Assembly: GCA_937907165.1 (NCBI GenBank)
Contig: CALCUH010000086.1
Location: 1 to 14,503 of the forward strand
From: an uncultured Bacteroidales bacterium
GTDB lineage: Bacteria; Bacteroidota; Bacteroidia; Bacteroidales; Paludibacteraceae
DNA length: 14,503 bases
Reading direction: 5' to 3'
The position numbers and the translations under genes are program-made. This document shows, piece by piece, positions 6,713 through 14,448 of the stretch. Numbering within the stretch: the stretch's first letter is position 1; each line of letters opens with the position of its first letter. Below the pieces are notes generated by a model. It saw nothing but the letters and a program-made list of their open reading frames with translations. It had not been told where the DNA came from and made no database searches.

Positions 6713-7300
6713 TTAGTTATTGTCAATTAGTTTTTTTAGTGCGTCCCACCTCGGATCGGTCTCCCTCTCCGTCCCCGTTTCCGTCTCGTCGTTGCCGGCC
6801 TCACTTGCCAGACTGTCGCCGTCCGATTCGTCGGTCTCGTTTCTGTCGAACGCCAGATGCTTTCTGAGCGCCTTCTCGGTCTCTTCGTCGCATTCCCCCG
6901 TTTCGTGGACGTGGCGGATCGGAATGTGTAGGGCGATGAATTCGTACATGTACCATGACAAATCGATTTCTCCATCCTCTTCGGATATGATTACTAATTT
7001 GTCATCTTCCTCCGATTTGTCGTCTCCGAATTTTACTGTCAAATCCTCTTCGCAGGAAATCGGTTGGTCCATCTCGCCCATGCATCTGTCGCACAATACT
7101 TTTATCGTGCCGTCCATCTTGAAGTGAATGAAAAACGCATGCCCGCTTTTCTTGATTTCCACGTCCGAATTAACGTTGCCCTTTTGAATTTCGGGACCGT
7201 TGACGAGGGCGAAGAACTCATCATCCAATTGATAATGGAATTCGTATGTGCCGATTTCCAAATCTTTTAACGGAACTATGTATTTCTCTTCTTTACCCAC
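6713..7300 (-). CDS. YceD/DUF177 family protein
   Basis: A 195-residue cytosolic protein of the DUF177 (YceD) family, encoded just upstream of rpmF as in many bacteria. The family has been linked to 23S rRNA accumulation. Visible marks are CDRCMGEMD (70-78), matching the family CxRC motif; an acidic middle; the IDLSWYMYEFIALHIPIRHVH block; a Cys at 137; and the terminal DPRWDALKKL. Residues 150-182 are a Ser/Thr/Asp/Glu-rich insert that is probably disordered. The predicted start is GTG at 7300: the nearest in-frame stop is only five codons upstream and no ATG intervenes. The gene is transcribed from a TAATTTTG element at 7326-7333. Confidence 0.88.
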   Translation of the reverse strand: MGKEEKYIVPLKDLEIGTYEFHYQLDDEFFALVNGPEIQKGNVNSDVEIKKSGHAFFIHFKMDGTIKVLCDRCMGEMDQPISCEEDLTVKFGDDKSEEDDKLVIISEEDGEIDLSWYMYEFIALHIPIRHVHETGECDEETEKALRKHLAFDRNETDESDGDSLASEAGNDETETGTERETDPRWDALKKLIDNN

Positions 7301-7325
7301 TTCGTATGGATTCTAAAAATCTCCG

Positions 7326-7333
7326 CAAAATTA
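7326..7333 (-). promoter_or_regulatory. -7 promoter element for yceD-rpmF
   Basis: On the minus strand the bases read TAATTTTG, a match to TAnnTTTG, about 25 bases before the GTG start. No clear -33 element is visible. Confidence 0.45.
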
Positions 7334-7420
7334 CAAATTTTAGTGATATGTTAGGCTTGTTGCCTCACTATTTTTGTTTTTTTTTGCGAATGTAATTGTA
7401 AATTACTGTGTTTTAGTTGT

Positions 7421-8581
7421 TTAAATTTTATTTAGGATGATTCTGAAAGTAGTTCCTTTCTTCAATTCGGAGTGCTTCACAAAGATTTTTCCTTTGTGAT
7501 ATTCTTCCACGATGCGTTTCACAAGGGATAGACCTAATCCCCAACCTCTCTTTTTGGTGGTGAATCCCGGGTTGAAAACGGTTTCGAATTTTGATTTCGG
7601 AATGCCTTTCCCCGTATCTGTCACGTCGATGATTGCCTTCTCGTTGTTGCTTGAGACGGTTACGGTTATCGAGCCTTCCCCTTCCATGGCGTCTATGGCA
7701 TTTTTGCATAGGTTTTCGATCACCCATTCGAATAGGGGCTGGTTAAGGGCGATGACGATAGGTCCGTTGTCGGTATATTGACATGTGATTTTCACTTTGT
7801 TGGACGTCCTGTTCCTCATGTAGGAGAGTGAGTTATCCAATATTGTGTTAAGTGGCGTTGGGGTGAGTTCGGGATTGGACCCGATTTTGGAGAAGCGTTC
7901 GGCGATGGTTCTCAGCCTGTTCACATCTTTCTCCATCTCATTCATAAGCTCTTGGTTCACGCCTTCTCCCTTCAATATTTCCACCCAAGCCAGTAGGGAG
8001 GAAATCGGGGTGCCTAATTGGTGTGCCGTCTCTTTGGAGAGACCAACCCAAACTCTGTTCTGTTCCGATCTTTTTGCGCTGGCGAATACGAAGAATAGCA
8101 CGGCGAAAAAGGCGACGATGATGCTCCACTGGATGTATGGATAGTATTCCAGTTTGTTGAGTATGGTCGATTTCCCGTAGTAGAGGTAGTGTATCGTCTG
8201 ATCGTCTAATTGTATGGTGATGGTGGGGTTTTCTTTTTTGAATTCCTCTAATTTCTCCGCAAGAACTTTTTCAACTCCTTCTGCGCCTTCTTCGACGCCT
8301 AGGTTCCTGTGCGTGATGACGGTTCCGTCTTCGTCGGCGATGAGCACAGGGATGGTGGTGTTGCCTTCGATTACTTTTAGGATGAAGGAGAGGTCGCACT
8401 GGTCGCTGCTGGTGATTAGGCTACTGGTCGCCTCGGCCCACAAATTGATTCTCTGCTCCTCTTCCTTTGCCATTTCTTGGGCGAGGTGGTTGGAGTAGTA
8501 TACAGATATTCCCACGATGAGCAGTGCTATCGCGGAAAAAACGTATTTGATGTTCTTGGTATTGTCGAGACCCAGTTTCAT
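7421..8581 (-). CDS. membrane sensor histidine kinase (orphan)
   Basis: A 386-residue two-component sensor kinase. A first membrane helix lies at about 12-29. A periplasmic domain of about 120 residues (30-147) follows, then a second membrane helix at about 149-168. The H-box GLSKETAHQLGTPISSLLAW puts the phospho-accepting histidine at 187. The ATPase part has the N-box ENLCKNAIDAMEG (Asn294), the G1 box DTGKGIP (322-328) and the G2 box KRGWGLGLSLVKR (344-356). AHQLGTP and the single W in the G2 box are typical of a Bacteroidota kinase subgroup. No HAMP domain is evident. The start is 4 bases after the rsgA stop, so it is probably cotranscribed with frr and rsgA. No response regulator lies in the window, so partner and signal are unknown. 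Confidence 0.95.
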   Translation of the reverse strand: MKLGLDNTKNIKYVFSAIALLIVGISVYYSNHLAQEMAKEEEQRINLWAEATSSLITSSDQCDLSFILKVIEGNTTIPVLIADEDGTVITHRNLGVEEGAEGVEKVLAEKLEEFKKENPTITIQLDDQTIHYLYYGKSTILNKLEYYPYIQWSIIVAFFAVLFFVFASAKRSEQNRVWVGLSKETAHQLGTPISSLLAWVEILKGEGVNQELMNEMEKDVNRLRTIAERFSKIGSNPELTPTPLNTILDNSLSYMRNRTSNKVKITCQYTDNGPIVIALNQPLFEWVIENLCKNAIDAMEGEGSITVTVSSNNEKAIIDVTDTGKGIPKSKFETVFNPGFTTKKRGWGLGLSLVKRIVEEYHKGKIFVKHSELKKGTTFRIILNKI

Positions 8582-8585
8582 GTCA

Positions 8586-9512
8586 TCATCTGTATTTCCC
8601 TTCGTCGCAATCTTCCAGAATGCTGAGGTAACTGTTGTATCTGGATGTGCTTATCGTATGATTTTCTATTGCTTGCAGCACTGCGCATCCGGGTTCGTGG
8701 ATGTGGGTGCAGTTGCCGAACTTGCAATTGGCTGATTCCCTGAATATCTCCGGGAAGTAGTGTCCGACCTCCTCTTTCTTGAAGTCTATGGTGCCGAATC
8801 CTTTGATGCCGGGCGTGTCTATCAGATAGCTGCTATCTCCTAATTCGTACATCTCCGAGAAGGTGGTCGTGTGCATCCCCTTGTTGTGGACGTCGGATAT
8901 CTCACCCGTCTTGGCTTCATATTCCGGGGCGATGGCGTTGATGAGCGATGATTTCCCCACTCCTGAATTACCTGATAGGAGGGAGGTCTTCCCTTGCAAC
9001 ATCTCTTTTAGTTTGTCGATGTTCTCTCCCGTCTTTGCTGAGACGGGAAGGCATCGGTAGCCGATTGTCTCATATAGGTGGATGAGGGCGTTCATATATT
9101 CTGTCTCGCCTTCGTCGTATAGATCGATTTTGTTGATGATGATCTTCGCCTCCACTTGATAGGCTTGGCTTGTCGCCAAGGCTCTGTCGATGAATATGGT
9201 GGAGGTCTCCGGGTGGTTGATGGTGACGGTCAACAGCAGTTGGTCCACATTCGCTGCGATGATGTGTATTTGCTTGGAGAGGTTGGCGGGTTTGCGCACG
9301 ATGTAGTTTTTCCTCTCTTCGATTCCTGTGATCCAACCGGTATCTTCTTTGGGTATATCGAAAGAAACCCGATCGCCGACGGCAACCGGGTTTGTGCTTT
9401 TGATCCCTTTGATACGGAAGTTCCCTTTGATTTTACACTCGTAGAGTTGACCATCGGCGTCGTTTTTGACCCAATAGCCGCTTCCGGTATTTTTGACCAC
9501 GAGACCGATCAT
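8586..9512 (-). CDS. rsgA: ribosome small subunit-dependent GTPase A
   Basis: A 308-residue circularly permuted GTPase that acts late in 30S subunit maturation. An N-terminal OB-fold (about 1-68) precedes the GTPase motifs in permuted order: G4 NKID (127-130), G5 SAK (158-160), G1 GNSGVGKSS (181-189), the G2 threonines in HTTT (214-217) and G3 DTPG (232-235). A C-terminal zinc knuckle has Cys263, Cys268, His270 and Cys276 in the stretch CKFGNCTHIHEPGC. All key residues are present and the length is normal. The start overlaps the frr stop by four bases (ATGA, 9509-9512), which indicates translational coupling. The kinase gene follows after 4 bases. Confidence 0.96.
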   Translation of the reverse strand: MIGLVVKNTGSGYWVKNDADGQLYECKIKGNFRIKGIKSTNPVAVGDRVSFDIPKEDTGWITGIEERKNYIVRKPANLSKQIHIIAANVDQLLLTVTINHPETSTIFIDRALATSQAYQVEAKIIINKIDLYDEGETEYMNALIHLYETIGYRCLPVSAKTGENIDKLKEMLQGKTSLLSGNSGVGKSSLINAIAPEYEAKTGEISDVHNKGMHTTTFSEMYELGDSSYLIDTPGIKGFGTIDFKKEEVGHYFPEIFRESANCKFGNCTHIHEPGCAVLQAIENHTISTSRYNSYLSILEDCDEGKYR

Positions 9513-10069
9513 ACTGTCATCACCTCTTTCTCTTTAGCGGCGAGGATCTCTTCGATCTTCTTGATGTATTTGTCGTGGATCTTCTGAACTTCGGCCTCTG
9601 CGTCTTTCTCAGCGTCTTCAGCCAATCCGTTCTTAATCTCCTTCTTCAATCCGTCGATGGCGTCGCGTCTTGCGTTACGAACGCTGATCTTTGCGTCCTC
9701 TCCGTCGTTTCTGGTTTGCTTAACGAGACTCTTTCTGCGGTCCTCCGTCAATGGTGGAATGCAAAGGCGGATGAGTTCTCCGTTGTTCTCCGGGGTGATG
9801 CCGACCTCTGAAGCCAAGATGGCTTTCTCGATTTCGGGAATCATTTTCTTTTCCCAAGGTTGGATGGCGATGGTACGCGCATCCGGAGTGGTGATGGTAG
9901 CGACGTTTGAAAGGGGAACGATGCTTCCGTAGTAGTCCAAACGGATTCCGTCCAAAATGCGGACGTTCGCTTTCCCTGCTCTGATTCGTGCCAATGCGTC
10001 GTCCAAGTGGAGGAGCGCTTGCTCCATCTTTTCTTCAGCCGCTTTGTAGTATTCTTTAACTTCTGCCAT
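9509..10069 (-). CDS. frr: ribosome recycling factor
   Basis: A 186-residue protein, the standard length for RRF. Together with EF-G it splits the post-termination ribosome. Diagnostic segments are ALARIRAGKANVRILDGIRLDYYG, the PLSNVATITTPDARTIAIQPW core, ENNGELIRLCIPPLTEDRRKSLVKQ, and the charged C-terminal helix KIHDKYIKKIEEILAAKEKEVMTV. It is the first gene of a probable frr-rsgA-kinase operon. A TAnnTTTG element lies about 35 bases upstream. Confidence 0.97.
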   Translation of the reverse strand: MAEVKEYYKAAEEKMEQALLHLDDALARIRAGKANVRILDGIRLDYYGSIVPLSNVATITTPDARTIAIQPWEKKMIPEIEKAILASEVGITPENNGELIRLCIPPLTEDRRKSLVKQTRNDGEDAKISVRNARRDAIDGLKKEIKNGLAEDAEKDAEAEVQKIHDKYIKKIEEILAAKEKEVMTV

Positions 10070-10103
10070 AATCTTTCTGAATTAATTTTTTGAAATTTAG
10101 GCG

Positions 10104-10111
10104 CAAATTTA
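10104..10111 (-). promoter_or_regulatory. -7 promoter element for frr-rsgA-kinase operon
   Basis: On the minus strand the bases read TAAATTTG, matching TAnnTTTG, about 35 bases before the frr ATG. The wider sequence CCTAAATTTGC is the same as upstream of rpsA. The -33 region is weak. Confidence 0.5.
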
Positions 10112-10252
10112 GGAAAAATTCCGATAATCCTACATTGCGCTCATATAAGCTGTATAAAATTTTTTGTTGGAATTATTTTTTATCGGAGATTTTTTGTGTC
10201 TAATTCATCCCGATAGGGTACTATGGGTGCCGTTTTCGACAAGGGTGATATA

Positions 10253-11344
10253 TTATTGTGAAATCAATAGGTGTCTTGTCGTTCCGTTGAGGTCCGTCTC
10301 CCGCAGAATCAGCAGACGTTTCTCTGCTGAAAGTTTTTCTCTCGCTTCCTTTTCACTTGTGAAGGCGCCGATGTGTCTGCCTGTCATGTCGAAAGCCTCA
10401 ATCTTCAGCTCTCCCTCCATTTCTTGAGAGTTGATATCCTCTATGTCAGAGTTTGCGCATGGTGTACCGCCAGTCTCTCCGCCCACGCAGAATCCGCAGC
10501 CGTCGATGTAGGCTTTGCCGTTCCAGTAGCCGATGCAGTCTTGCTTGCAGGTGGAGTTGGGTTCTATGCCTGTTGTGCCTCCCGAGCATACGCCGCAGAT
10601 GTCTATTTTCGCCTCTCCGTTCATCACGTGTGCGCAGTCTTCGCAGTTGTGCTTAGGGAATTGGACGCCTAGGTCTATCTCCACGCCTGCTTCGTATTCG
10701 ATGGGTTGCGTCACGATTGTGTCGCCTTCCGAGGATATGAGTCTGAATGTGTAGGGACCGATTTTGCTCTTGTCTTCGTCGATTCCCGCATTCTCCACGT
10801 AGTAGTTGTACATTTCACGGTGGATGGGAACGAAGCTGCCGTCCGATCTTTGGTAAGCCAATTGGTTGATTCTATATTTGATGTCATAGAAAATCGCCTT
10901 GAAGTAGTATTGGCTGGTTCCTTCCTCGAATTTCACTTTGATGTTTTCAACCTCTTCGCAAGGAACGAACTGCCACTTGATGGGGATTCGGCCGTCTTTC
11001 AGTTGCGCCAGACGGATGAACGCCTCCGTGCTGAAGTCGATGTCGCCGTGTTTGCATTCGGGGCAGCGGTCTACCACCTTTACCGTCAGTTCTCCTAGGG
11101 GACCGAATACTCTCACGCAGGCGCCGCAAGCGTAACTGCTGTCGTATTGGGTGTGGTTCATGGCGCAGTGAAGGAAGTCGTCTTCTTCCACGTATATGCC
11201 GCAATTCCCGCCGTTGCTTCCCGCCACGCCTCCGTATTGTGTTCCTTCTCCGGTGTACCAGGTCGTGTCGCACTCGGCAATGGGAAAGGCTTGCGCCATT
11301 GCGGCGGTAAGTAGGAGGGTGATGCTTGTGAATAATTTTTTCAT
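10253..11344 (-). CDS. expansin-like exported protein with Cys-rich repeat and T9SS-like C-terminal tail
   Basis: A 363-residue protein. The start is set at ATG 11344 because MKKLFTSITLLLTAAMAQA is a signal peptide; an in-frame ATG at 11413 would bury it. Residues about 25-128 form an expansin D1 double-psi barrel. TGEGTQYGG resembles the bacterial expansin TGSGYSGG, and VVDRCPEC with DIDFSTEAF keeps two aspartates (92 and 103) at the places of Asp71 and Asp82 of Bacillus EXLX1. Residues about 134-230 match domain D2 (CBM63), and the cellulose-binding aromatics appear to be Tyr146, Tyr147 and Tyr179 in place of Trp, Trp and Tyr. Residues 234-296 hold a Cys-rich module with repeated DxCGxCxGGxTG units. 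Residues 310-363 resemble a type IX secretion C-terminal domain (FDMTGRHIG, then a closing beta segment). Expansins loosen cellulose networks without hydrolysis. EXLX1 comparisons are from memory. Confidence 0.85.
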   Translation of the reverse strand: MKKLFTSITLLLTAAMAQAFPIAECDTTWYTGEGTQYGGVAGSNGGNCGIYVEEDDFLHCAMNHTQYDSSYACGACVRVFGPLGELTVKVVDRCPECKHGDIDFSTEAFIRLAQLKDGRIPIKWQFVPCEEVENIKVKFEEGTSQYYFKAIFYDIKYRINQLAYQRSDGSFVPIHREMYNYYVENAGIDEDKSKIGPYTFRLISSEGDTIVTQPIEYEAGVEIDLGVQFPKHNCEDCAHVMNGEAKIDICGVCSGGTTGIEPNSTCKQDCIGYWNGKAYIDGCGFCVGGETGGTPCANSDIEDINSQEMEGELKIEAFDMTGRHIGAFTSEKEAREKLSAEKRLLILRETDLNGTTRHLLISQ

Positions 11345-11408
11345 CTCTTTGTATGTTGTGTTCCTGTTGCGAAGATATAAAAAACTTTTTTGGGTGTCGA
11401 TTTTGCTG

Positions 11409-11416
11409 TACATTTG
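11409..11416 (+). promoter_or_regulatory. -7 promoter element for the RES-domain gene
   Basis: TACATTTG matches TAnnTTTG. A TTTG at 11389-11392 lies upstream but only 16 bases away, shorter than the usual 19-21. Transcription would start within a few bases of ATG 11426, which makes the in-frame ATG 11435 an alternative start. Confidence 0.45.
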
Positions 11417-11425
11417 TGGTAAAAT

Positions 11426-12274
11426 ATGCGGAATATGTCATTCGAGGAGATTAAGGACCGGTTGTTGAGGATGGATATGAGTTCATATCCTGTGGAGGAG
11501 GTGCGCGCCTTGCTGGAGCAGGCGGGTCCGAGTGGTTTCCTCGTGGCCTCTTTGGAGGCGGGACAACGGATAGTCCGCGCGCGGGTGGGGACGAACGTCA
11601 TGAAGGCGAGCGATCTTTCTTATCGTCACTCTCTTTCTCCTGATAGCCGTTTCCGACGGGCGAGCACGCCAGATATGCGCATGTTTTACGGGTGCTTGGC
11701 GGCTGATGGTTGTTCGACGTTCCTTCCCGAGTATGTGACCGCCATGGAGTGCTCGAAACTTTTGTCGGACGAGGATGTGTCGGAGGATGAACTGGTCACT
11801 TTCGGTCTGTGGGAGGTGACTCGTCCCATTTCAGTGATTGAGGTGATCCATCCTAATTATTTTTCTAATGCGGAGGATAATCCTTTGCTGAAGGAGGCGA
11901 AGTTCCAATATGAGTCGCTTCTGGCTGCATGTCCCGCAGCGCTTCGCAAGGAGCTTGACCAGCGTGCGGAGTTCTTCTCCTATGTCTTTTCCAGACAAAA
12001 TAATTCGCAGTGTGATTACGAGTATCTTATCAGTGCCCTATTCTCCGAAATCTCTGTGGCGAAGGGTTATGGCGGGGTGCTTTATCCCTCCGTGGCAACG
12101 GATGGCATGGTTGGGTTGAATGCGGCTTTGGTTGATCGTGTGGTGGATGCGGATATGCGTTTGGATTCCATCTGCCGGTATCATATCCATAAGATGGAGG
12201 ATGGTTCCGTTTCTATGGTTTTCAAGGATGACGGACAAATATTGCCGAATGGTAGTTTGCGCTTCGGTATTTAG
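11426..12274 (+). CDS. RES-domain protein (putative NAD-degrading toxin-like)
   Basis: A 282-residue protein that fits the RES-domain pattern. It has an N-terminal arginine pair in IVRARVG (49-55), then RFRRASTPDMRMFYGCL (Tyr88), TAMECSKLL (Glu108) and an Arg-Pro-containing strand. It ends with DYEYLISALFSEISVAKGYGGVLYPSV followed by GLNAALV, matching the family order of a (Y)xxxQxxxExI-like helix, GxxGIxYPS and GxNxVLF. RES proteins with known function are NAD+ glycohydrolases or phosphorylases and usually act as toxins paired with an Xre/MbcA-type antitoxin. No such partner is adjacent on either side: the upstream neighbour is the divergent expansin and the downstream one the convergent AlkD-like gene. 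The N-terminal 45 residues and a helical insert at about 150-190 are additions to the core domain. ATG 11435 is an alternative start. The family call is from motif order by eye. Confidence 0.62.
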   Translation: MRNMSFEEIKDRLLRMDMSSYPVEEVRALLEQAGPSGFLVASLEAGQRIVRARVGTNVMKASDLSYRHSLSPDSRFRRASTPDMRMFYGCLAADGCSTFLPEYVTAMECSKLLSDEDVSEDELVTFGLWEVTRPISVIEVIHPNYFSNAEDNPLLKEAKFQYESLLAACPAALRKELDQRAEFFSYVFSRQNNSQCDYEYLISALFSEISVAKGYGGVLYPSVATDGMVGLNAALVDRVVDADMRLDSICRYHIHKMEDGSVSMVFKDDGQILPNGSLRFGI

Positions 12275-12280
12275 AATGTT

Positions 12281-12988
12281 TTATTTTTCGCCTCTTAGGT
12301 ATTTTTTTCTCTCTTCTTCGGGAAACTTTTCGATGGCGTAACGTAACATTGTGCGAGGCATTTTTTTGTAGCGGGGGAGTAGGTATGTTTTGAGTCTCTC
12401 CTCGTCTCTTTTGCCTGCTTCCCGTAGAAGCCAGCCTGTCGCTTTCTGAATCAGGTCGTGATTATCGTTGAGGAGGATGTCTGCTATTTCGTAGGTGTCG
12501 TCCAGTTCTCCTTTGCGGAGGAATGCCATGGTGCTGACGATACCGATGCGTCGTTCCCAGATTGTTTTCCCGTCTCTCGCGAGGTCGTAGAGTAGGGTGC
12601 GCTCTTTGTCGAGCAGCCAATTGCCTAGGATTTCGTAGCAGGAGAGGTCCACCAAGTCCCAATTGTTGATGAATCGGGTGTGGGAGAGGTAGAAATCCAC
12701 GCACGCTTTTTGTTCTTCGCTTCCTTTCTTTCCATGCTGGTAAATCTGCACGAGTGTGAGCAGTGCGGCGAGCCTCACTTCATGGTAAGGTGAAACGACG
12801 CACTTTTCAAGTTCGTCGAACCCGGTCTCTCTCCACAATCTTTTCGTGATTTCCCTTGTGACGGGTACTTTTATTCCCAGAAAGAGGTCGCCCTCTCCGT
12901 ATTGACCGGGTTGAGTTTTGAAAAAGCGTGACAGGTTGTCGACTTGTGTGTCGTCCCTATGCGCCATCATCTTTTCGAGGAGTGCCAT
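12281..12988 (-). CDS. DNA alkylation repair protein, AlkD-like HEAT-repeat glycosylase
   Basis: A 235-residue all-helical protein of the DNA alkylation repair (AlkC/AlkD) family. AlkD removes N3- and N7-alkylated bases using a scaffold of HEAT-like repeats that grips the DNA backbone without flipping the base. Family marks are GxxxFLGIKVPVTR near the N-terminus (32-45), NNWDLVDLSCYEILG (108-122; Trp110 and Asp114 correspond to the catalytic Trp/Asp pair), WERRIGIVSTM (144-154, with the key arginine), and KATGWLLREAGK (182-193, with Trp186). The full core is present and the length is normal. The stop lies 6 bases from the stop of the convergent RES gene. The gene follows the exported protein at 13006-14088 by 17 bases, so the two are probably cotranscribed. 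The residue comparison to Bacillus AlkD is from memory. Confidence 0.92.
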   Translation of the reverse strand: MALLEKMMAHRDDTQVDNLSRFFKTQPGQYGEGDLFLGIKVPVTREITKRLWRETGFDELEKCVVSPYHEVRLAALLTLVQIYQHGKKGSEEQKACVDFYLSHTRFINNWDLVDLSCYEILGNWLLDKERTLLYDLARDGKTIWERRIGIVSTMAFLRKGELDDTYEIADILLNDNHDLIQKATGWLLREAGKRDEERLKTYLLPRYKKMPRTMLRYAIEKFPEEERKKYLRGEK

Positions 12989-13005
12989 TCGCTTGTAATG
13001 TTTGG

Positions 13006-14088
13006 TTATTTCTTCTGATTACGGAAATCCGCCATCTTTCCGCAGATGATGTCGAACTTGTTTTTGTTGCCTTTGGATTTATATACTTTGGAGAACTCCT
13101 CGAAAAACTCGATGAAGGTCATACCGTTGCATTTCGTGTTTTTCTCGTTGTAGGAGCAGAATCTGTTTTCCATCTCAATCTGGTAGAGCTCGGCGCCGGC
13201 AGTCTCGTTGCAGTACATAAGGAAGAAGGATGCGCTGAGGAATTCCATGAATTGTTCGTCTTTCGCCTCTTTCCCTTTCAGGTATCCCTTGATGATGGTT
13301 TGGACGAGTGAGTTGAAGAACGGGTATTCGCTCTTGACGTTAGCGTGGCATCTCCAGCTGTCGTACACCATGCCGCAACCTGTCTGCAAAAGTGTCTGCG
13401 TTTTCTTCGTGCCTTGGTAGGTCCGTACCGTTGAGCGGAAGTCGAACGGGGATACTTTGGCGGTGACGTAAGCGTATTTTTTCTTGGTCTTGTTGTTCAG
13501 CCATGAGAATTGCTCGTTGATGATTTTATCTACCCAAGTGAGGTATTCCGTGATGTGCGGTTTCATCTCCGCGATGTTGTTGTCGTAGCGGATGACGCCG
13601 GCGAATTCCTCCAGCATAGGCAATGCTACTTTCATCAGGGAGTCTCCTTTTGCGCTCACACCCGTATAGCGGGAGTCTTTCTCGATATGTCCTGATTTGT
13701 AGCGGTAGAAATAGGAAGCTGCGCTCAGCTCGCTCAAGTCGTTTTCGACGGAGTTCAGCCAATCCACGATTTTGTAGCTCGTGTATTTTGCGGTGTTGAT
13801 GGTGCTGATGGTGGAACTGTAAAGGTTGGAGAAGTCCCAAGGGGAGGAGAATTCCAAGCTCTCGCTGCTCTTTGAATTTTTGCGGAGACTCTCGTTCTGG
13901 TATACTCTGATGGAGTTTGCGAGCATGAGGAATCCGTTCACGTTGGAAAATTCCACATTGGAATATTGGCTCTTGAAGAATATGTCCTCGTGCCAATACT
14001 TGTCCGAAATGTCGCTTGTTTTACCTTGCCCGAAAACTCCTTGACAACCTGCGATCGCCAAGCATAATGCGAAAAATGCTTTTTTCAT
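13006..14088 (-). CDS. exported or lipoprotein of unknown function
   Basis: A 360-residue protein that I do not recognise. The N-terminus MKKAFFALCLAIAGC is a signal sequence. IAGC fits a lipobox with lipidation at Cys15; cleavage by signal peptidase I before Gln21 is the alternative. The mature part is rich in Tyr, Phe, Trp, Ser and Asn and is mostly helical in character. It has no internal membrane span. Six cysteines occur at 238, 247, 293, 311, 320 and 349, an even number consistent with disulfide bonds outside the cytoplasm. The ATG at 14088 is chosen because the signal peptide follows directly. No promoter is obvious upstream. The AlkD-like gene follows by 17 bases. Confidence 0.8.
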   Translation of the reverse strand: MKKAFFALCLAIAGCQGVFGQGKTSDISDKYWHEDIFFKSQYSNVEFSNVNGFLMLANSIRVYQNESLRKNSKSSESLEFSSPWDFSNLYSSTISTINTAKYTSYKIVDWLNSVENDLSELSAASYFYRYKSGHIEKDSRYTGVSAKGDSLMKVALPMLEEFAGVIRYDNNIAEMKPHITEYLTWVDKIINEQFSWLNNKTKKKYAYVTAKVSPFDFRSTVRTYQGTKKTQTLLQTGCGMVYDSWRCHANVKSEYPFFNSLVQTIIKGYLKGKEAKDEQFMEFLSASFFLMYCNETAGAELYQIEMENRFCSYNEKNTKCNGMTFIEFFEEFSKVYKSKGNKNKFDIICGKMADFRNQKK

Positions 14089-14335
14089 ACCGTACCCGAT
14101 TTTTTATTAACTTGTATACGCTTATCGCCGCTTTCCGACGATTTTCTCATCGTCTTTTGTGGCTCCTGATAGGATGGTATCTTCACCTAATCCCTTTTAT
14201 TTTATGCAAAAATCGCTTTTTCTATAGATTTCTCCAAAAGAATTGGTACTATTTTTTCCACAAGTGTTGATTTTTTTTACCAAATGTCACTATTCGATTT
14301 GTAATGTGAAAAAAGTGTAAAAAAGTGGCGTTTTT

Positions 14336-14366
14336 TTTGCCAAATAGATTTTGCGCCGTATCTTTG
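14336..14366 (+). promoter_or_regulatory. consensus Bacteroidota promoter reading off the right edge
   Basis: TTTG (14336-14339), 19 bases, then TATCTTTG (14359-14366) is a perfect match to TTTG/N19-21/TAnnTTTG. Transcription is expected from about 14371. It is the best promoter in the window. Confidence 0.8.
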
Positions 14367-14370
14367 TTGC

Positions 14371-14448
14371 GCAAACAAAACAGGTAGATTTTTTCATAGT
14401 TAAGGTGGGTGCGCCGAAGTCGTGAGATTTTGGCGCACTAATTTTTTT
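14371..14448 (+). ncRNA. candidate small RNA or attenuated leader
   Basis: The stretch between the consensus promoter and the end of the downstream T-run would give a transcript of about 75 bases ending in a strong hairpin. No ATG-started frame lies inside it. A GTG-started frame of six codons (from 14406, following AAGG) is possible but weak. The gene downstream lies outside the window, so a leader with attenuation and a free small RNA cannot be told apart. Confidence 0.35.
14409..14448 (+). terminator. intrinsic terminator
   Basis: A perfect 7-bp repeat (GTGCGCC 14409-14415, GGCGCAC 14432-14438) extends to about 11 bp with A-T and G-T pairs, leaving a 9-base loop. It is followed by TAA and then seven T (14442-14448). 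Confidence 0.75.

Noticed and set aside
10181..10215. Inverted repeat TATCGG/CCGATA as terminator of the expansin
   Set aside because: It is only 6 bp with a 23-base loop and no T-run follows on the minus strand.
10253..11413. Longer version of the expansin starting at ATG 11413
   Set aside because: It would place 23 charged and aromatic residues before a clear signal peptide. It also overlaps the region that should hold the divergent promoters.
14137..14154. GACGAT/ATCGTC hairpin followed by TTTT as a plus-strand terminator
   Set aside because: The stem is only 6 bp and there is no plus-strand gene upstream of it for it to terminate.
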